NCBI GenBank assembly: GCA_963724195.1
Contig: CAVRTQ010000010.1
Location: 292,140 to 356,139, forward strand
Origin: Solirubrobacter sp963724195
GTDB taxonomy: Bacteria > Actinomycetota > Thermoleophilia > Solirubrobacterales > Solirubrobacteraceae
Direction of reading: 5' to 3'
DNA: 64,000 nt
The number at the start of each line of letters is the position of its first letter. The stretch's first letter is position 1. The translations under genes were made by a program, and so were the position numbers. Below are positions 10,236 through 20,025 of this stretch, piece after piece. Below the pieces are notes generated by a model. It made no database searches, was not told where the DNA came from, and saw nothing but the letters and a program-made list of their open reading frames with translations.

Positions 10236-10706
10236 CTACCAGCGGTAGTGCGCGAAGGCCTTGTTGGCCTGGGCCATGCGGAAGATGTCGTCCTTGCGCT
10301 TGTAGGCGCCGCCCTGCTGGGACTGCGCGTCCAGCAGCTCGTTGGCCAGGCGCTGCGCCATCGACTTCTCGCGACGGTTGCGCGAGAACTCGACGAGCCA
10401 GCGGACGGCGAGCGTGCGAGCGCGGGGCGCGGGCACCTCGACCGGCACCTGGTACGTGGCGCCACCGACGCGGCGGGAGCGAACCTCGAGCACCGGCGTG
10501 AGGGCCTTGATCGAGTCCTCGAGCGCCTGGACCGGCTCCTTGCCCGTGCGCTCAGCCAGGATCGCCAGCGCGTCGTACACGATGCGCTCGGCGGTTGACT
10601 TCTTGCCGTCCAGCATCACACGATTGATGACCTGCTGGACGAGCTTGGAGCGGTGAACGGGGTCCGGATCGATATTCCGGCGCCCTGCGGCGGCGCGACG
10701 AGGCAT
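10236..10706 (-). CDS. rpsG: 30S ribosomal protein S7
   Basis: S7 nucleates assembly of the 30S head and contacts E-site tRNA. The 156-residue protein starts MPRRAAAGRRNIDPDPVHRS and contains the signature LVQQVINRVMLDGKKSTAER and VGGATYQVPVEV. It ends KRKDDIFRMAQANKAFAHYRW, the full-length C-terminus. The start codon overlaps the rpsL stop by one base. A terminator hairpin lies directly downstream, whereas fusA would normally follow. Confidence 0.98.
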   Translation of the reverse strand: MPRRAAAGRRNIDPDPVHRSKLVQQVINRVMLDGKKSTAERIVYDALAILAERTGKEPVQALEDSIKALTPVLEVRSRRVGGATYQVPVEVPAPRARTLAVRWLVEFSRNRREKSMAQRLANELLDAQSQQGGAYKRKDDIFRMAQANKAFAHYRW

Positions 10707-11101
10707 TACTTGGCTTTCACTCCGTACTGGGAACGGGCCTTCTTACGGTCAGAGACGCCGGCGGCATCGAGCGTGCCGCGGACGACCTTGTACCGGACGC
10801 CCGGAAGGTCCTTGACGCGGCCGCCACGCACGAGCACGACGGAGTGCTCCTGCAGGTTGTGGCCTTCGCCGGGGATGTAGACCGTGACTTCCATCGAGTT
10901 CGTCAGGCGCACACGGGCCACCTTGCGCAGAGCCGAGTTCGGCTTCTTGGGCGTGGTGGTGTACACGCGCGTGCAGACCCCGCGACGCTGGGGAGCGGCC
11001 ACCTTCTTCTTGCGGCCCTTACCGGACTTCAAGCCAGGGGTAGCGAGCTTCTTCGTCTTCGGGTTGCGGCCCTTTCGGACCAGCTGGGACGTCGTCGGCA
11101 T
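10706..11101 (-). CDS. rpsL: 30S ribosomal protein S12
   Basis: S12 is the decoding-site protein, the classical target of streptomycin resistance mutations. The protein reads MPTTSQLVRKGRNPKTKKLA, then the TTPKKPNSALRKVARVRLTN core and the GGRVKDLPGVRYKVVRGTLD loop. The conserved lysine of TTPKKPNSALRK and the following arginines are wild type. I chose the ATG at 11101 because family members start MPT; an in-frame ATG four codons upstream (11113) is an alternative. No Shine-Dalgarno sequence is visible for either. The upstream gene ends 14 bases before 11113, so the promoter may lie inside or before that gene. Confidence 0.97.
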   Translation of the reverse strand: MPTTSQLVRKGRNPKTKKLATPGLKSGKGRKKKVAAPQRRGVCTRVYTTTPKKPNSALRKVARVRLTNSMEVTVYIPGEGHNLQEHSVVLVRGGRVKDLPGVRYKVVRGTLDAAGVSDRKKARSQYGVKAK

Positions 11102-11127
11102 ACGGCGCGCCATGGTAGCAGCGGGTG

Positions 11128-12617
11128 CTAGCGCTCCGACAGGACCTTCATCGCGGCGTTGTGGCCGGGGATGCCGCTGACCCCGCCGCCACGGCGCGCG
11201 CCGGCGCCGCAGAGCAGGACATTATCCCACTGCGTCTCTACCCCCCAGGTTCCCACCGCAGACTCATCCTCGGCGAACGGCCAGGCCAGATCGCGGTGGA
11301 AGATGTTGCCGCCGGGCAGCCCCAGCTCGTTCTCGAGCTCGACGGGTGTGCGGGCCTCCAGGCACGGCTCGCCGGACGGCGTCATGTACAAGACGTCCTC
11401 GATCGGCTCGGCCAGGACGCTGTTCAGCGACCGCAGCGTGGCCTCGATGGCCTGCGCCTTGGCCCGCTCGTGATCGCCGCCGAGGAAGAGCCGCGTGGGC
11501 ATGTGCAGGACGAAGCAGGTGAGCGTCTGCGCCCCCGACGCCCGCAGCTCCTCGCCCAGGATCGTCGGGTCGGTCAGCGAGTGGCAGTAGATCTCGCACG
11601 GCGCGAGGTCGGGCACGACGCCCCGCTGCGCGCTCGCGTAGGCCACGGCGAGCTGCGTGGCGGACTCGTTGACATGAAACGTCCCCGCGAACGCCTCGTG
11701 CGGGTCCACGGACGGATCGCGCAGCTTCGGCAGCCGCTTCAAGAGCATGTTGAGCTTGAGCTGCGCGCCCTCGGGGGCGGGATCGTCGGGCGCCGGCTCG
11801 CCGAGCAGCCGCGCGAGCACCGCGGGCGCGACGTTGGCCAGCACGCGCCGCGCGGGCACCGAGCCGCCGTCGAAGAACACCTCCGCGCCGACGCCGTCGG
11901 TCTCGATCGAGGTCACCTCGCATCCGAGCCGCACCTCCGCGCCCGCGGCCCACGCCAGCGCCGCGAGCTCCTCCGTCAACGCGCCCATCCCGCCCACGGG
12001 CACGTCCCAGTCGCCCGTCTCGTTGCCGATCACGTGGTAGAGGAAGCACCGGTTCTGACGCAGCGACTCGTCCTCGAGCCCCGCGAACGTCCCGATCAGC
12101 GCGTCCGTGGCGATGACCCCGCGCTCGAAGTCGTCCTCGAAGTACTTGCGCAGCACGTGCCCGAGCGGCCGCTCGAACAGCGCCTCCCACGCCGCGAGGT
12201 CCCCTACACGCGCGCGCAGCTGCGCGCGTGAGCGCAGCGGCTCGGTCAGCGTCGGGAACACGGCACGCGCGACCTTGCCCGTGAGCTCCTCGAACGCCGC
12301 CCAGTTCGCCCCGGGCGGCTCACCCGTGCGGATGAGCAGGCCGGTGCCGTCCTGGCGCGGCGAGTACGAGGACACCGAGCGCCGGCGCATCTCGGTCCTC
12401 AGGCCGAGCTGCTCGCGCAACGCGCGCGGCAACAACGAGACGAGGTACGAGTAACGCGAGATGCGCGCGTCGACGCCCGCCCAGGGGCGCTCGGAGACGG
12501 CGGCGCCACCCACGTGGTCGCGCCGCTCGAGCACCAGCACCGAACGCCCGGCCTTGGCCAGCAGCGTGGCAGCGACGAGACCGTTGTGGCCGCCACCAAC
12601 GATAACGCGTCGTACAT
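11128..12617 (-). CDS. FAD-dependent oxidoreductase of the phytoene desaturase / carotenoid isomerase type (frame break at the start)
   Basis: The Rossmann motif VIVGGGHNGLVAATLLAKAG with the following LVLERRDHVGGAAVSE is the FAD-binding site of the phytoene dehydrogenase family. Near the C-terminus NVLLCGAGARRGGGVSGIPG is the second FAD-contacting motif, and the protein ends HNAAMKVLSER. These enzymes desaturate or isomerise polyenes or act on related lipids; the substrate here is not clear. The best start is ATG at 12617 with a good Shine-Dalgarno (GGACGGAGGG), giving MYDA, but one base is missing after GCG at about 12605-12608; adding a G yields MYDAVIVGGGHNGLVAA as in relatives and a protein of 496 residues. 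It lies 44 bases after ald on the same strand. Confidence 0.85.
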
Positions 12618-12661
12618 CGTGTTTCGCCCTCCGTCCTCTCAAGTTCGGACCTCGGGCGACG

Positions 12662-13780
12662 TTAGATTTCCAACGCTTCCAACGCGTCGTGATACGGCAA
12701 CCCGGTGGCCTCCGCGACCGGCGCGTACGTGACCTTGCCGCCGACGACGTTGACGCCCTTCGCCAGCCCCGGGTTCTCACGCGCGGCCTGCGCGGCGCCC
12801 GAGTCGGCCACATGGACGATGAACGGCATCGTCGCGTTCGTCAGAGCCCGCGTCGAGGTGACCGGCACCGCGCCCGGCATGTTCGCCACGCAGTAGTGCA
12901 GGACGCCGTCGACCTCGTACGTCGGGTCGCTGTGCGTCGTCGCGCGCGAGGTCTCGAAGCACCCGCCCTGGTCGATCGACACGTCCACGAGCACCGCGCC
13001 CTTCTTCATCAGCCCCAGCTGCTCGCGCCGGATCACGTACGGCGCCTTCGCGCCGTGCACGAGCACCGCGCCGATCACCAGGTCCGCCTCGGGCAGCCGC
13101 TGCTCGATGTCCAGCGTGGAGGCGTAACACGTGTCCGCGCGGCCGCCGAACGCGATGTCGAGCTCACGCAGGCGATCGATGTTGCGGTCGTAGACGTAGA
13201 CCGTGGCTTCCATGCCCAAAGCGATGAACGCGGCGTTCATGCCCACCACGCCGCCGCCGATGATCATCACCTTGGCCGCGGCGACGCCCGGCACGCCGCC
13301 GAGCAGGATCCCGCGCCCGCCGAGCGGCTTCTCGAGCATGAACGCGCCCGCCTGCGTGGCGATCTTGCCCGCGACCTCGCTCATCGGGGCCAGCAGCGGG
13401 AGCCGGCCGCGGATGTCCTCGACCGTCTCGTAGGCCACGCACGTCGCGCCCGAATCGACCAGGCCCTGCGTGAGCTCGGGGTCCGGCGCCAGGTGCAGGT
13501 AGGTGAACAGCGTGTGGCGCGGCTCGAGCATCGCGACCTCGACGGCCTGCGGCTCCTTGACCTTGACGATCATGTCGACCTCGGCGAACACCGCGGCGGC
13601 GTCCGGCAGGATCTTCGCCCCCTGCGAGGTGTACTCGGCGTCGCTGATGGCCGAGCCCTCACCCGCCCCTTCCTGGATGAACACCTCGTGCCCGTGCTCT
13701 ACCAACTCACGGACGCCGGCGGGCGTCAATGCAACCCGGTACTCATCGGTCTTGATCTCGGTGGGGACGCCGACCTTCAT
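12662..13780 (-). CDS. ald: Alanine dehydrogenase
   Basis: Ald catalyses NAD+-dependent oxidative deamination of L-alanine to pyruvate and ammonium. The 372-residue length is standard. Seen in the protein: start MKVGVPTEIKTDEYRVALTP, the substrate-binding lysine in MIVKVKEPQ, the catalytic histidine in FTYLHLAPD, the NAD-binding Gly-rich loop VMIIGGGVVGMNAAFIALGM, and the SIDQGGCFETSRATTHSDPT segment with VLHYCVANMPGAVPVTSTRA. It starts five bases after the pucR-like gene stop, so the two are one operon. This pairing resembles Bacillus subtilis, where the PucR-family protein AdeR activates ald (known); the same role is inferred here. Confidence 0.96.
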   Translation of the reverse strand: MKVGVPTEIKTDEYRVALTPAGVRELVEHGHEVFIQEGAGEGSAISDAEYTSQGAKILPDAAAVFAEVDMIVKVKEPQAVEVAMLEPRHTLFTYLHLAPDPELTQGLVDSGATCVAYETVEDIRGRLPLLAPMSEVAGKIATQAGAFMLEKPLGGRGILLGGVPGVAAAKVMIIGGGVVGMNAAFIALGMEATVYVYDRNIDRLRELDIAFGGRADTCYASTLDIEQRLPEADLVIGAVLVHGAKAPYVIRREQLGLMKKGAVLVDVSIDQGGCFETSRATTHSDPTYEVDGVLHYCVANMPGAVPVTSTRALTNATMPFIVHVADSGAAQAARENPGLAKGVNVVGGKVTYAPVAEATGLPYHDALEALEI

Positions 13781-13785
13781 GTCAA

Positions 13786-15339
13786 TTACCTCTCAGGTTG
13801 AACCAGCTCACGGCCGCGCAGCGCGAGCCAGAAGTCGATCCGGTCCCGGGCGGAGTCCAACGACCTTCCGGTCAACTCTTCGACGCGCCGGATCCGGTAG
13901 CGCAGCGTGTGACGGTGACAGAAGAGCGCCTTCGCCGCGCGCTCCCACTGCCCGTTGCACTCTATGAAGGCCTCCAGCGAGCGCATCAGCTCGCCGCCGT
14001 AGGCGCCTTCTGAATCCTCGATCGGGCCGAGGATCGAGTCGCAGAACAGCCGCAACGCGTCGTCGTCCTGCAGCGAGAGCAGCAGCTGGAAGGAACCGAG
14101 GTCGCGGTAGGTCGCGAGCCCGGCCGGGGCACCGCTGCCGTTGGCGGCGAGCGTCCGGGCCTCCAGCGCGCAGCGCGCCTCGTGGAACCCGCGCCGCAGC
14201 TCGCCCGGCGCGACGCACCGGCCCGCGCCGGCCGGCAGCTTCGTGGACGTCTCCTGCTCCACGCGCGCGAGCAGCCGTTGCGCGAGCGCGAACAGGTCGT
14301 CGTCGGACGTCGCCGGCAGCAGCGCGCACAACAGCGTGTCCGCCCCCGCCGCCAACCCGCCGCCGGCCTCCTCGCGGACCGACCGCGCCAGCGCCTCCTC
14401 CGCCGCGGCACGCACGCCGCGCGGCGGGGCGAGCACGAGCACGCCCGCCCGTTCGCGCAGCCCGAACGGCTCCAGCCGGCGCGCGAGCTCCGCGCCCGTC
14501 AGGTCACCGCTCACGAGCGCGCTGAGCACGTCGCCCGCCAGCCGGCGTTCCGTGTCGTCCACCACGCGCCGGCGCAGCAGCTCGAGCGCGACGATCGTCA
14601 CCGCCTGGTGCAGCGTGAGCCGGTCGAGCTCGTTCAGCGGACCGGCGTCGCGCGCCGCGATCAACCACGCCTCCGGCAGCGCGTCGCCGCGGGACACGGG
14701 GAGCGCGAGCGCACCGCCCGGAAAGCCCTCAGGCGCGTACCCGCGGCGCGTGCCGGCCGCCAGCCGCCCGCGCAGCTCCGCCTGGACGGCGCCGACGTCC
14801 AACGTGCCGCGCCCGGCCCGCCGCGCCAGCACCTGCCCGCGCGCGTCGAGGATGAGCGCCGGGCCGCCGATCATCGTCGCCAGCGCGCTCGCCACGCCGT
14901 CCAGCCCGCGCTCGGAGAGCACGATCTGCTCGAGCCGCTCGTGGGCCGAGAGCGCCCGCCGCAACACCGCGTACTGCTCGTTCACGAGCAGGGAGGCCGC
15001 GCGCTCGGTGATGGCGATGAACGGCACCTCGTACGGCACCTCGAACACCGGGAACCCGTGCGCCTCCGCCGTTTCCCGCAGCGTGTCCGGCACGCGCGCG
15101 TGCGAGAACCCGGTGCCGAACCCCAGCCCCGTGAGGCCGTGCGCCACGAGCCGCTCCACGTACGCGCGCCCGTCGCCCACCTGCAGGCCCGTCGTCAGCA
15201 GCAGCTCACCGCCGGTGAGCCACGGCGTCGGATCCTCGAGCTCGGAGATGTGCACCCAGCGCACGGCGCGGTCGAGCCCGGCCGCACCGGCCACGACCTC
15301 CAGCTCCATCTCCCCCAAGAGCTCCCGCAACGGCAGCAT
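13786..15339 (-). CDS. PucR-family transcriptional regulator, likely regulator of ald
   Basis: The 517-residue protein has the PucR architecture. An N-terminal PucR domain (about 1-125) begins MLPLRELLGEMELEVVAGAA and carries VRWVHISELEDPTPWLTGGE. A middle domain (about 130-400) resembles the GGDEF-like part of the family. A C-terminal helix-turn-helix (about 445-510) reads LEAFIECNGQWERAAKALFC then HRHTLRYRIRRVEELTGRSL. Such proteins sense nitrogen-rich metabolites and often activate adjacent catabolic genes. It precedes ald in the same direction with a 5-base gap. A TAAGGT box 6 bases before the ATG suggests a leaderless transcript. Confidence 0.92.
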   Translation of the reverse strand: MLPLRELLGEMELEVVAGAAGLDRAVRWVHISELEDPTPWLTGGELLLTTGLQVGDGRAYVERLVAHGLTGLGFGTGFSHARVPDTLRETAEAHGFPVFEVPYEVPFIAITERAASLLVNEQYAVLRRALSAHERLEQIVLSERGLDGVASALATMIGGPALILDARGQVLARRAGRGTLDVGAVQAELRGRLAAGTRRGYAPEGFPGGALALPVSRGDALPEAWLIAARDAGPLNELDRLTLHQAVTIVALELLRRRVVDDTERRLAGDVLSALVSGDLTGAELARRLEPFGLRERAGVLVLAPPRGVRAAAEEALARSVREEAGGGLAAGADTLLCALLPATSDDDLFALAQRLLARVEQETSTKLPAGAGRCVAPGELRRGFHEARCALEARTLAANGSGAPAGLATYRDLGSFQLLLSLQDDDALRLFCDSILGPIEDSEGAYGGELMRSLEAFIECNGQWERAAKALFCHRHTLRYRIRRVEELTGRSLDSARDRIDFWLALRGRELVQPER

Positions 15340-15345
15340 CCCGCC

Positions 15346-15351
15346 ACCTTA
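15346..15351 (-). promoter_or_regulatory. Candidate -10 box of the pucR-ald operon
   Basis: TAAGGT on the minus strand is separated by six bases (GGCGGG) from the ATG of the pucR-like gene. The spacing fits initiation at the start codon itself (leaderless), as in several other genes of this window. The hexamer is inferred only from pattern and position. Confidence 0.45.
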
Positions 15352-15359
15352 AACGCCAC

Positions 15360-15384
15360 GAGCCGCCGGGACACTCGGCGGCTC
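15360..15384 (-). terminator. Hairpin downstream of the DMT-type transporter gene
   Basis: A perfect 8-bp stem (gagccgcc / ggcggctc) with a 9-base loop lies 30 bases after the stop of the membrane protein gene on the minus strand and is followed by GTGGCGTTTAAGG. It separates this gene from the pucR-ald operon whose promoter lies immediately beyond. Confidence 0.6.
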
Positions 15385-15414
15385 GAAGATAAAGGGCCAG
15401 GCCCTTCAGAAAAG

Positions 15415-16287
15415 CTAGGCCGGGGCGTGGGCGGCCGCGGCGCGAACCGGCGGCGGGGTGAGGAGCGCGGCGGCGACGACGAGGACGAAGGCGAAGGCCT
15501 GGACGCAGATGCCGACGGTGCCGGAGGGCATCGGGTCGCCGAAGACGACGATGCCGCCGAGGATGTTGGCCACGTTGGCCGCGGTGGAGGTGGCGGCGAT
15601 GACCGGGACGGCCTCGCCCTCCTGCATGCCGCGGGCGCTGACGTAGAAGGCGATGATCGAGGACATGACCGCGACGGCGAGCCACGGGGAGGTGATGATG
15701 CCCTCGAAGCCGCCGGCGCCGGTGAGCGCCTTGATGGCGATGTTGCCGACGCCGAAGAGGATGCCGGCGGCCGCGCCGAGCATCACGCCGTGGTGATGGT
15801 CGGGCATGCCGAGCTTCTTGCCGCCGATCAGGATCGCGCCGATGACGAGCAGGCCACCCTCGAAGGCGATCATGCCGGCGAGCGAGTACGCGGAGTGCGC
15901 GCCGTGCGAGCCGCCCGGGAGCGTGATCACGAGCAGCAGGAGGCCGAGCGCGGTCATCGCGACGCCGATCCACTGCTTCATGCCGATCTTGAAGCCGAAG
16001 ATGCGATCGGCGAGCACCGCGAGGATGACGACGCCGGTCGACAGGACGGCCTGGACGACCGACAGCGGGGCAATCGTCATGGCCGCGACGTGCAGCAGCC
16101 ACGCGCCGGCGGCGATGCCCATGCCGATCGCGAACCACTTGCACGACCACAGCTGCTTGGCCGAGCGGAAGGGGTGCTTGACGTCGACCAACGGAGCCTC
16201 GTTGGCGCCCTTGTGCTTATAGAGAAAGCCCAGCTGCGTAGCGATCGCGCAGGCGAGCGCGAGCAAAATGCCCAGATTCAGCGACAA
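15415..16287 (-). CDS. DMT (EamA-like) multi-spanning membrane protein, putative transporter
   Basis: The 290-residue protein is almost entirely hydrophobic, with about nine or ten membrane segments in two similar halves, as in the drug/metabolite transporter superfamily. Examples are LNLGILLALACAIATQLGFL at the N-terminus, IAPLSVVQAVLSTGVVILAV (the Pro-containing helix typical of DMT repeats), and VCVQ-like helices near the end (AFAFVLVVAAALLTPPPV). A His-rich loop (MPDHHHG) lies between helices. The start is TTG at 16287 (MSLNLG). Substrate is not predictable. It lies on the same strand as pucR-ald but has its own terminator. Confidence 0.75.
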   Translation of the reverse strand: MSLNLGILLALACAIATQLGFLYKHKGANEAPLVDVKHPFRSAKQLWSCKWFAIGMGIAAGAWLLHVAAMTIAPLSVVQAVLSTGVVILAVLADRIFGFKIGMKQWIGVAMTALGLLLLVITLPGGSHGAHSAYSLAGMIAFEGGLLVIGAILIGGKKLGMPDHHHGVMLGAAAGILFGVGNIAIKALTGAGGFEGIITSPWLAVAVMSSIIAFYVSARGMQEGEAVPVIAATSTAANVANILGGIVVFGDPMPSGTVGICVQAFAFVLVVAAALLTPPPVRAAAAHAPA

Positions 16288-16530
16288 CGTGTCCTCGTGC
16301 GTCGATTGAGTGGATGACCTCGCCCATCGCTCGCAAGCGATGTCCCCGGCGCTGTCTCCACCTACATCGGTTCCCCACTTGACGGCCTTTAGCCCTCAAG
16401 CTGTGGCCAGCGTACCGCCCGATATTCAAGATCGCGTCAAGAATTCCGCGAAACTCCCCGAACTGGGGGCCTATCGACGCGCCAGGAACGTTGCAGCCGC
16501 GTGACAACGCGGCGTGAGAGGTCCCGAAAC

Positions 16531-16556
16531 GGACACCCCCCGAGCGGGGGGTGTCC
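16531..16556 (-). terminator. Terminator of the first carboxypeptidase gene
   Basis: A perfect 11-bp inverted repeat (ggacacccccc / ggggggtgtcc) with a 4-base loop lies 17 bases downstream of the carboxypeptidase stop. The remaining bases between here and the membrane protein gene (16288-16530) show no gene that I can support. Confidence 0.7.
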
Positions 16557-16573
16557 GAATCGGAGTCACCGAC

Positions 16574-19500
16574 CTACGGGTTCGTCGTGCTCAGCGTGAA
16601 CGTGAGCGACTTGCTGTAGGCGCCGGTGCGCAGCGCGTCGGTGGACCCGACGGACTGCTTGAACTGCACCGTCACCGAATCGTTGGAGACCGGTGCGCTG
16701 TAGTTCAGGAGCGAGAGCGCCGCGGCGCTGACCGTGCCACCGGCAGCGGCCGTCCCGCCCAGGCTCGAAGCCGTCGCCTGGAGCGGCTGCGGCATCTTGA
16801 ACGTGCCGTTCATCAGGTGGCCCGGGTTGGCCCCACCGTCGGAGACGGACAGCGTCGCGTTGCCGGCCGTCGAGATGACGTTGGCGACCGTGCCGGCCGT
16901 GTAGTCCTTCGGCACGCCCGGGGTGAACGGCCCGAACGAGGCCGCGGTGCCGAGCGAGAGACCGAGCGTCGCCGGCACGCTGCCGCCGACGGTGCCGGTC
17001 TCCTCGTTCATGCGCGACGAGGAGCCGCTGCGACTTGACCGCCTCGCGGTTGCCCTTGATGTCCACGGCCATCCACTTGACGGTGTGGGCGCCGAGGGCC
17101 GTAAGCTGTCAGCACCTCGCCGGGCATGCGCGGACCCTGGTTGTTGTAACAACGGGTCCCGGTGGCCGACGTGTTGGCGCAGCTCTCGTTGATCTCGGTC
17201 GTCTTGTCGTCCGGCACGACGACCGGATCGGAGCCGTCGGTCGTGTAGTAGATGACCGCGGGCTCGTTGACCCAGTTGAACCGGAAGTTGATCGGCTCGC
17301 CACCCGACTCGGCGGCCGAGTACTCGATCGTCGTCTGCGGCGCGGTGGCGTCCTCGTGGTACTCGAGGGCGCCCTGGATCATGCCGTAGTTGCCCTCGGC
17401 GAACTCCATCGTGGAGTCGTGCCCCTCGTTGACCATGAGCGGGTTCGGCACGGGCGGGTTGCCCGTGGTGCAGGTCGCACCCTGGCCGCCATTGGTGCCC
17501 GGGCCCGCGAAGCACGGCTGGAAGCCGACGGCCGTGCGCGAGATCGCGCCCGTCGTCTCGTTGACCGTGATCCGCTGCGCGCCCGCCTCGAACGAGTAGC
17601 CGATGATGCCGCGCTTGTAGTACCCCTCGTCGGACGAGTTGCCCGCCGCGGAGTAGAGCGTGTCGGCGATCGGGCCGACGCGCTGCGGCAGGATCGCCGT
17701 GTTCCGCGAGGAGCGGATGTGCGACAGGATCGTGTCCGCGACCTCGAAGAAGTAGTTCTCGATGCCGATGTTCGGCGCCGGCAGCGTCTCGCGGCCCGCG
17801 TCCTTGTACGCGCCCGGCGCCCACATGAAGTAGCCGCCGTGGGTGTGGATGTTGTTCGCGAACTTGATGCCCTTGTACGTGTCCGCGACCCAGTGCTCGT
17901 TGCGGATCTCCGGCTCGGACGCCTCGGCCGGGCCGGTGAACGTCTCGCTGGTGCAGCTCGTGCTCGCGCCGTCGTAGCCGTCGAACAGCGTGCCGACCGT
18001 GTTGTTGCGGTTGAGGTCGACGCCCCACTGGAACCTCGAGCCGGCGCCGCCGGTGGACTCCGTGATCGGGCAGTAGTTCGTCAGGTTCTTGCGCTGGACG
18101 GAGTTCTCGTGGAACGCCGCGTGGCCACCGTCGGGGTTGACCGACGGGATGATGAAGACGTTCAGCTTGTCGACGTACTCCTTCGTCGTCGGGTCCGTCG
18201 CGTAGTTCTTGACCAGCCGCTGCGCCGTCTCCACACACGTGATCGGGGTGACCCATTCACGCGCGTGCTGCTGGCAGTACAGGAAGACGCCGACCGCGTT
18301 GTTCGAACGGTCCTTGCCGATCCGGTACACCTTCGGCTGGAACGGGCCGCGCGTGACGTAGCGGGAGTCAGTGCGGGCGAGCGTCGGCGGGGTGGCCGTG
18401 GCGTTGCCGGTCCAGTAGACCGTGCCGCCGCGGATGCCGTCGAGCAGCCGTGCCCGGGAGCTCGTGTACGTCTGCCCCGTGTTGCTCGTCCCGAGCGGGA
18501 AGTTGTAGCTCCGCGACGGGGTCGGCACCACGACGCCGTCGCCGGCATTGTTGGCGAACGTGTACGCGGTCACGAGCGCCTGGGCGGCCGGGTGCGCGTT
18601 GATGGCGTCGACGACCTGCTTGGCGGTCGTGGTGACCACGCCGCCCGCGTCCGTCGCCAGGTTGACCGTGATGTCCTTGACCGGCACCTGAATCCGGGCG
18701 AAGCCGTCGGCGGCGTTGGTATCGGCCGGGTCGACTTCCTCCCACACGCCGTCGGTCACCGTGATCGACAGCGGCGCGTTGGCGGTGCCGGCGGCCGGCG
18801 CCTTGAGCTCGGCCGTGATGTTGTTGCCGCCTTCGTGGCCGAGCGCCTTCGAGAACAGCTGAACCGCGCGCGAACGGGACGCGATGTTCGCGGCGCTGGT
18901 CCCCGTCGACGGGTTCGGGAACAGGCCCGTCGTGGCGCTCGGGCTGACCGTCGTGCCTTCGAGGACGGCGTTCGCCTGACGCTGGTAGCCGGCCGTCTTA
19001 TGGGGAAGGTTGATGGCCTGCATGATGTCCCCGTGGTCCCGGGTGAGCTCATCCATCCGGTTGTAGACCTCGGTCGGGTCCATGTACTTCGAGATGAAGT
19101 CCTTCTGGAACCCGGCGACCCGCGGCGGCAGCGCCTTGCCCGTCCATTCGACCGGCGTGGCCGTGTCGAACGCGCCGTTGACGTCCGCGACGCGCACGGA
19201 GATCTGGTTCGGCTGCAGGGTCGCGTCCGCGCCGCGCAGCAGGACCAGGCCGCGGTGGTACATGTACTGCGCGCCGGCGCCCGCGTCGGTGTCGCGGATC
19301 TTGTTGCCGCCGATCGCGGCGTCGCCGCCGTCCGGTGTGATGCTGCTGTTGGACAGGCTGTAGACCTGCGACGTGCCGTTCGGGCCGGTGTACGTGAACG
19401 ACATCGCCGGACCGGCGGTGTCGGTGTGGTCCTTGTTGTGGGCCTCCACGTACAGGAAGCGCCCGGCGTAGTTCGAGAACGTGTACGAGCGCTGGATGAC

Positions 19501-19890
19501 GACCTTGCCCGGCACGTTGACCGCGCCCTGGGCCTTGGCCGTCTTGGTGAGGCCGTTGGCGGCGACCTCGGCCGCGAGCGCCTCGGCGGCCGTCGTGGCC
19601 GCGATCTCGGCCTTGCGCTCTTCGAAGTTGTGCTCGTCGGCGACGACGTCGCCGATCTTGTAGCCATCGGCGCGCAGCTGCGCCTCGGAGAAATCGTCGA
19701 GGTAGACCGCGGCCTCGGTGTCCCCGGCCACGTAGCCGACATCGAAGCCGTTGTCCTCGAGCGACTCGATCATCGCCGGACTGTGTTCGACCATCGTCAG
19801 CCGCAGCGACTCACTCGCGAGCGCAGCCGGTGCGCAGCATCCCAGCGCTATCGCTGCGGCAAGCAGCGACCCTAACCCTCTCCCAGCCAT
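16574..19890 (-). CDS. Secreted M14 zinc carboxypeptidase, paralogue 1 (two frame breaks)
   Basis: The protein of about 1104 residues (after correction) opens with a signal peptide (MAGRGLGSLLAAAIALGCCA). The M14 metallocarboxypeptidase site is complete: HAREW with the following CVE region, SVNPDGGH, WGVDLNRNN, IHTHGGYFMW for the third zinc ligand, and SFEAGAQ with the catalytic Glu. Between the start of the peptidase fold and the HxxE motif lies a large insert with a hook-like motif (TTAKQVVDAINAHPAAQALV). After the catalytic domain come a chitobiase-C-like unit (AVIYYTTDGSDP) and a C-terminal beta domain (GTVGGSVPATLGLSLGTAAS to LTFTLSTTNP). Extra bases near 17105 and near 17010 shift the frame; correcting them restores the C-terminus seen in the paralogues. 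Shine-Dalgarno GGAGGA precedes the ATG. Substrate unknown. Confidence 0.88.
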
Positions 19891-19917
19891 GGAAGATCCT
19901 CCGTTCGACGACCGTAG

Positions 19918-19935
19918 CTGTCACCCGGGTGACAG
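19918..19935. promoter_or_regulatory. 18-bp perfect palindrome upstream of carboxypeptidase 1
   Basis: CTGTCACCCGGGTGACAG is a perfect palindrome 27 bases upstream of the start codon of paralogue 1 and just before its Shine-Dalgarno sequence. It has no U-tract or loop, so it looks like a dimeric repressor site rather than a terminator. I saw no second copy in the window. Confidence 0.6.
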
Positions 19936-19977
19936 CCCTCGGGGGCGATCTGAACAGAAAGTGAAAACGGACGCCGA

Positions 19978-20011
19978 GGTCCGGCCGTGGAGATCACTCC
20001 ACGGCCGGACC
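19978..20011 (-). terminator. Terminator of carboxypeptidase 2
   Basis: A perfect 13-bp stem (ggtccggccgtgg / ccacggccggacc) with an 8-base loop lies 14 bases after the stop of paralogue 2, so each paralogue appears to be its own transcription unit. Confidence 0.75.
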
Positions 20012-20025
20012 GATGGGCTAGCCCG

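Noticed and set aside
16217..16507. Possible 96-residue protein on the minus strand between transporter and carboxypeptidase 1
   Set aside because: It overlaps the start of the transporter gene, has no recognisable content and no ribosome binding site. It also covers what should be the transporter promoter.
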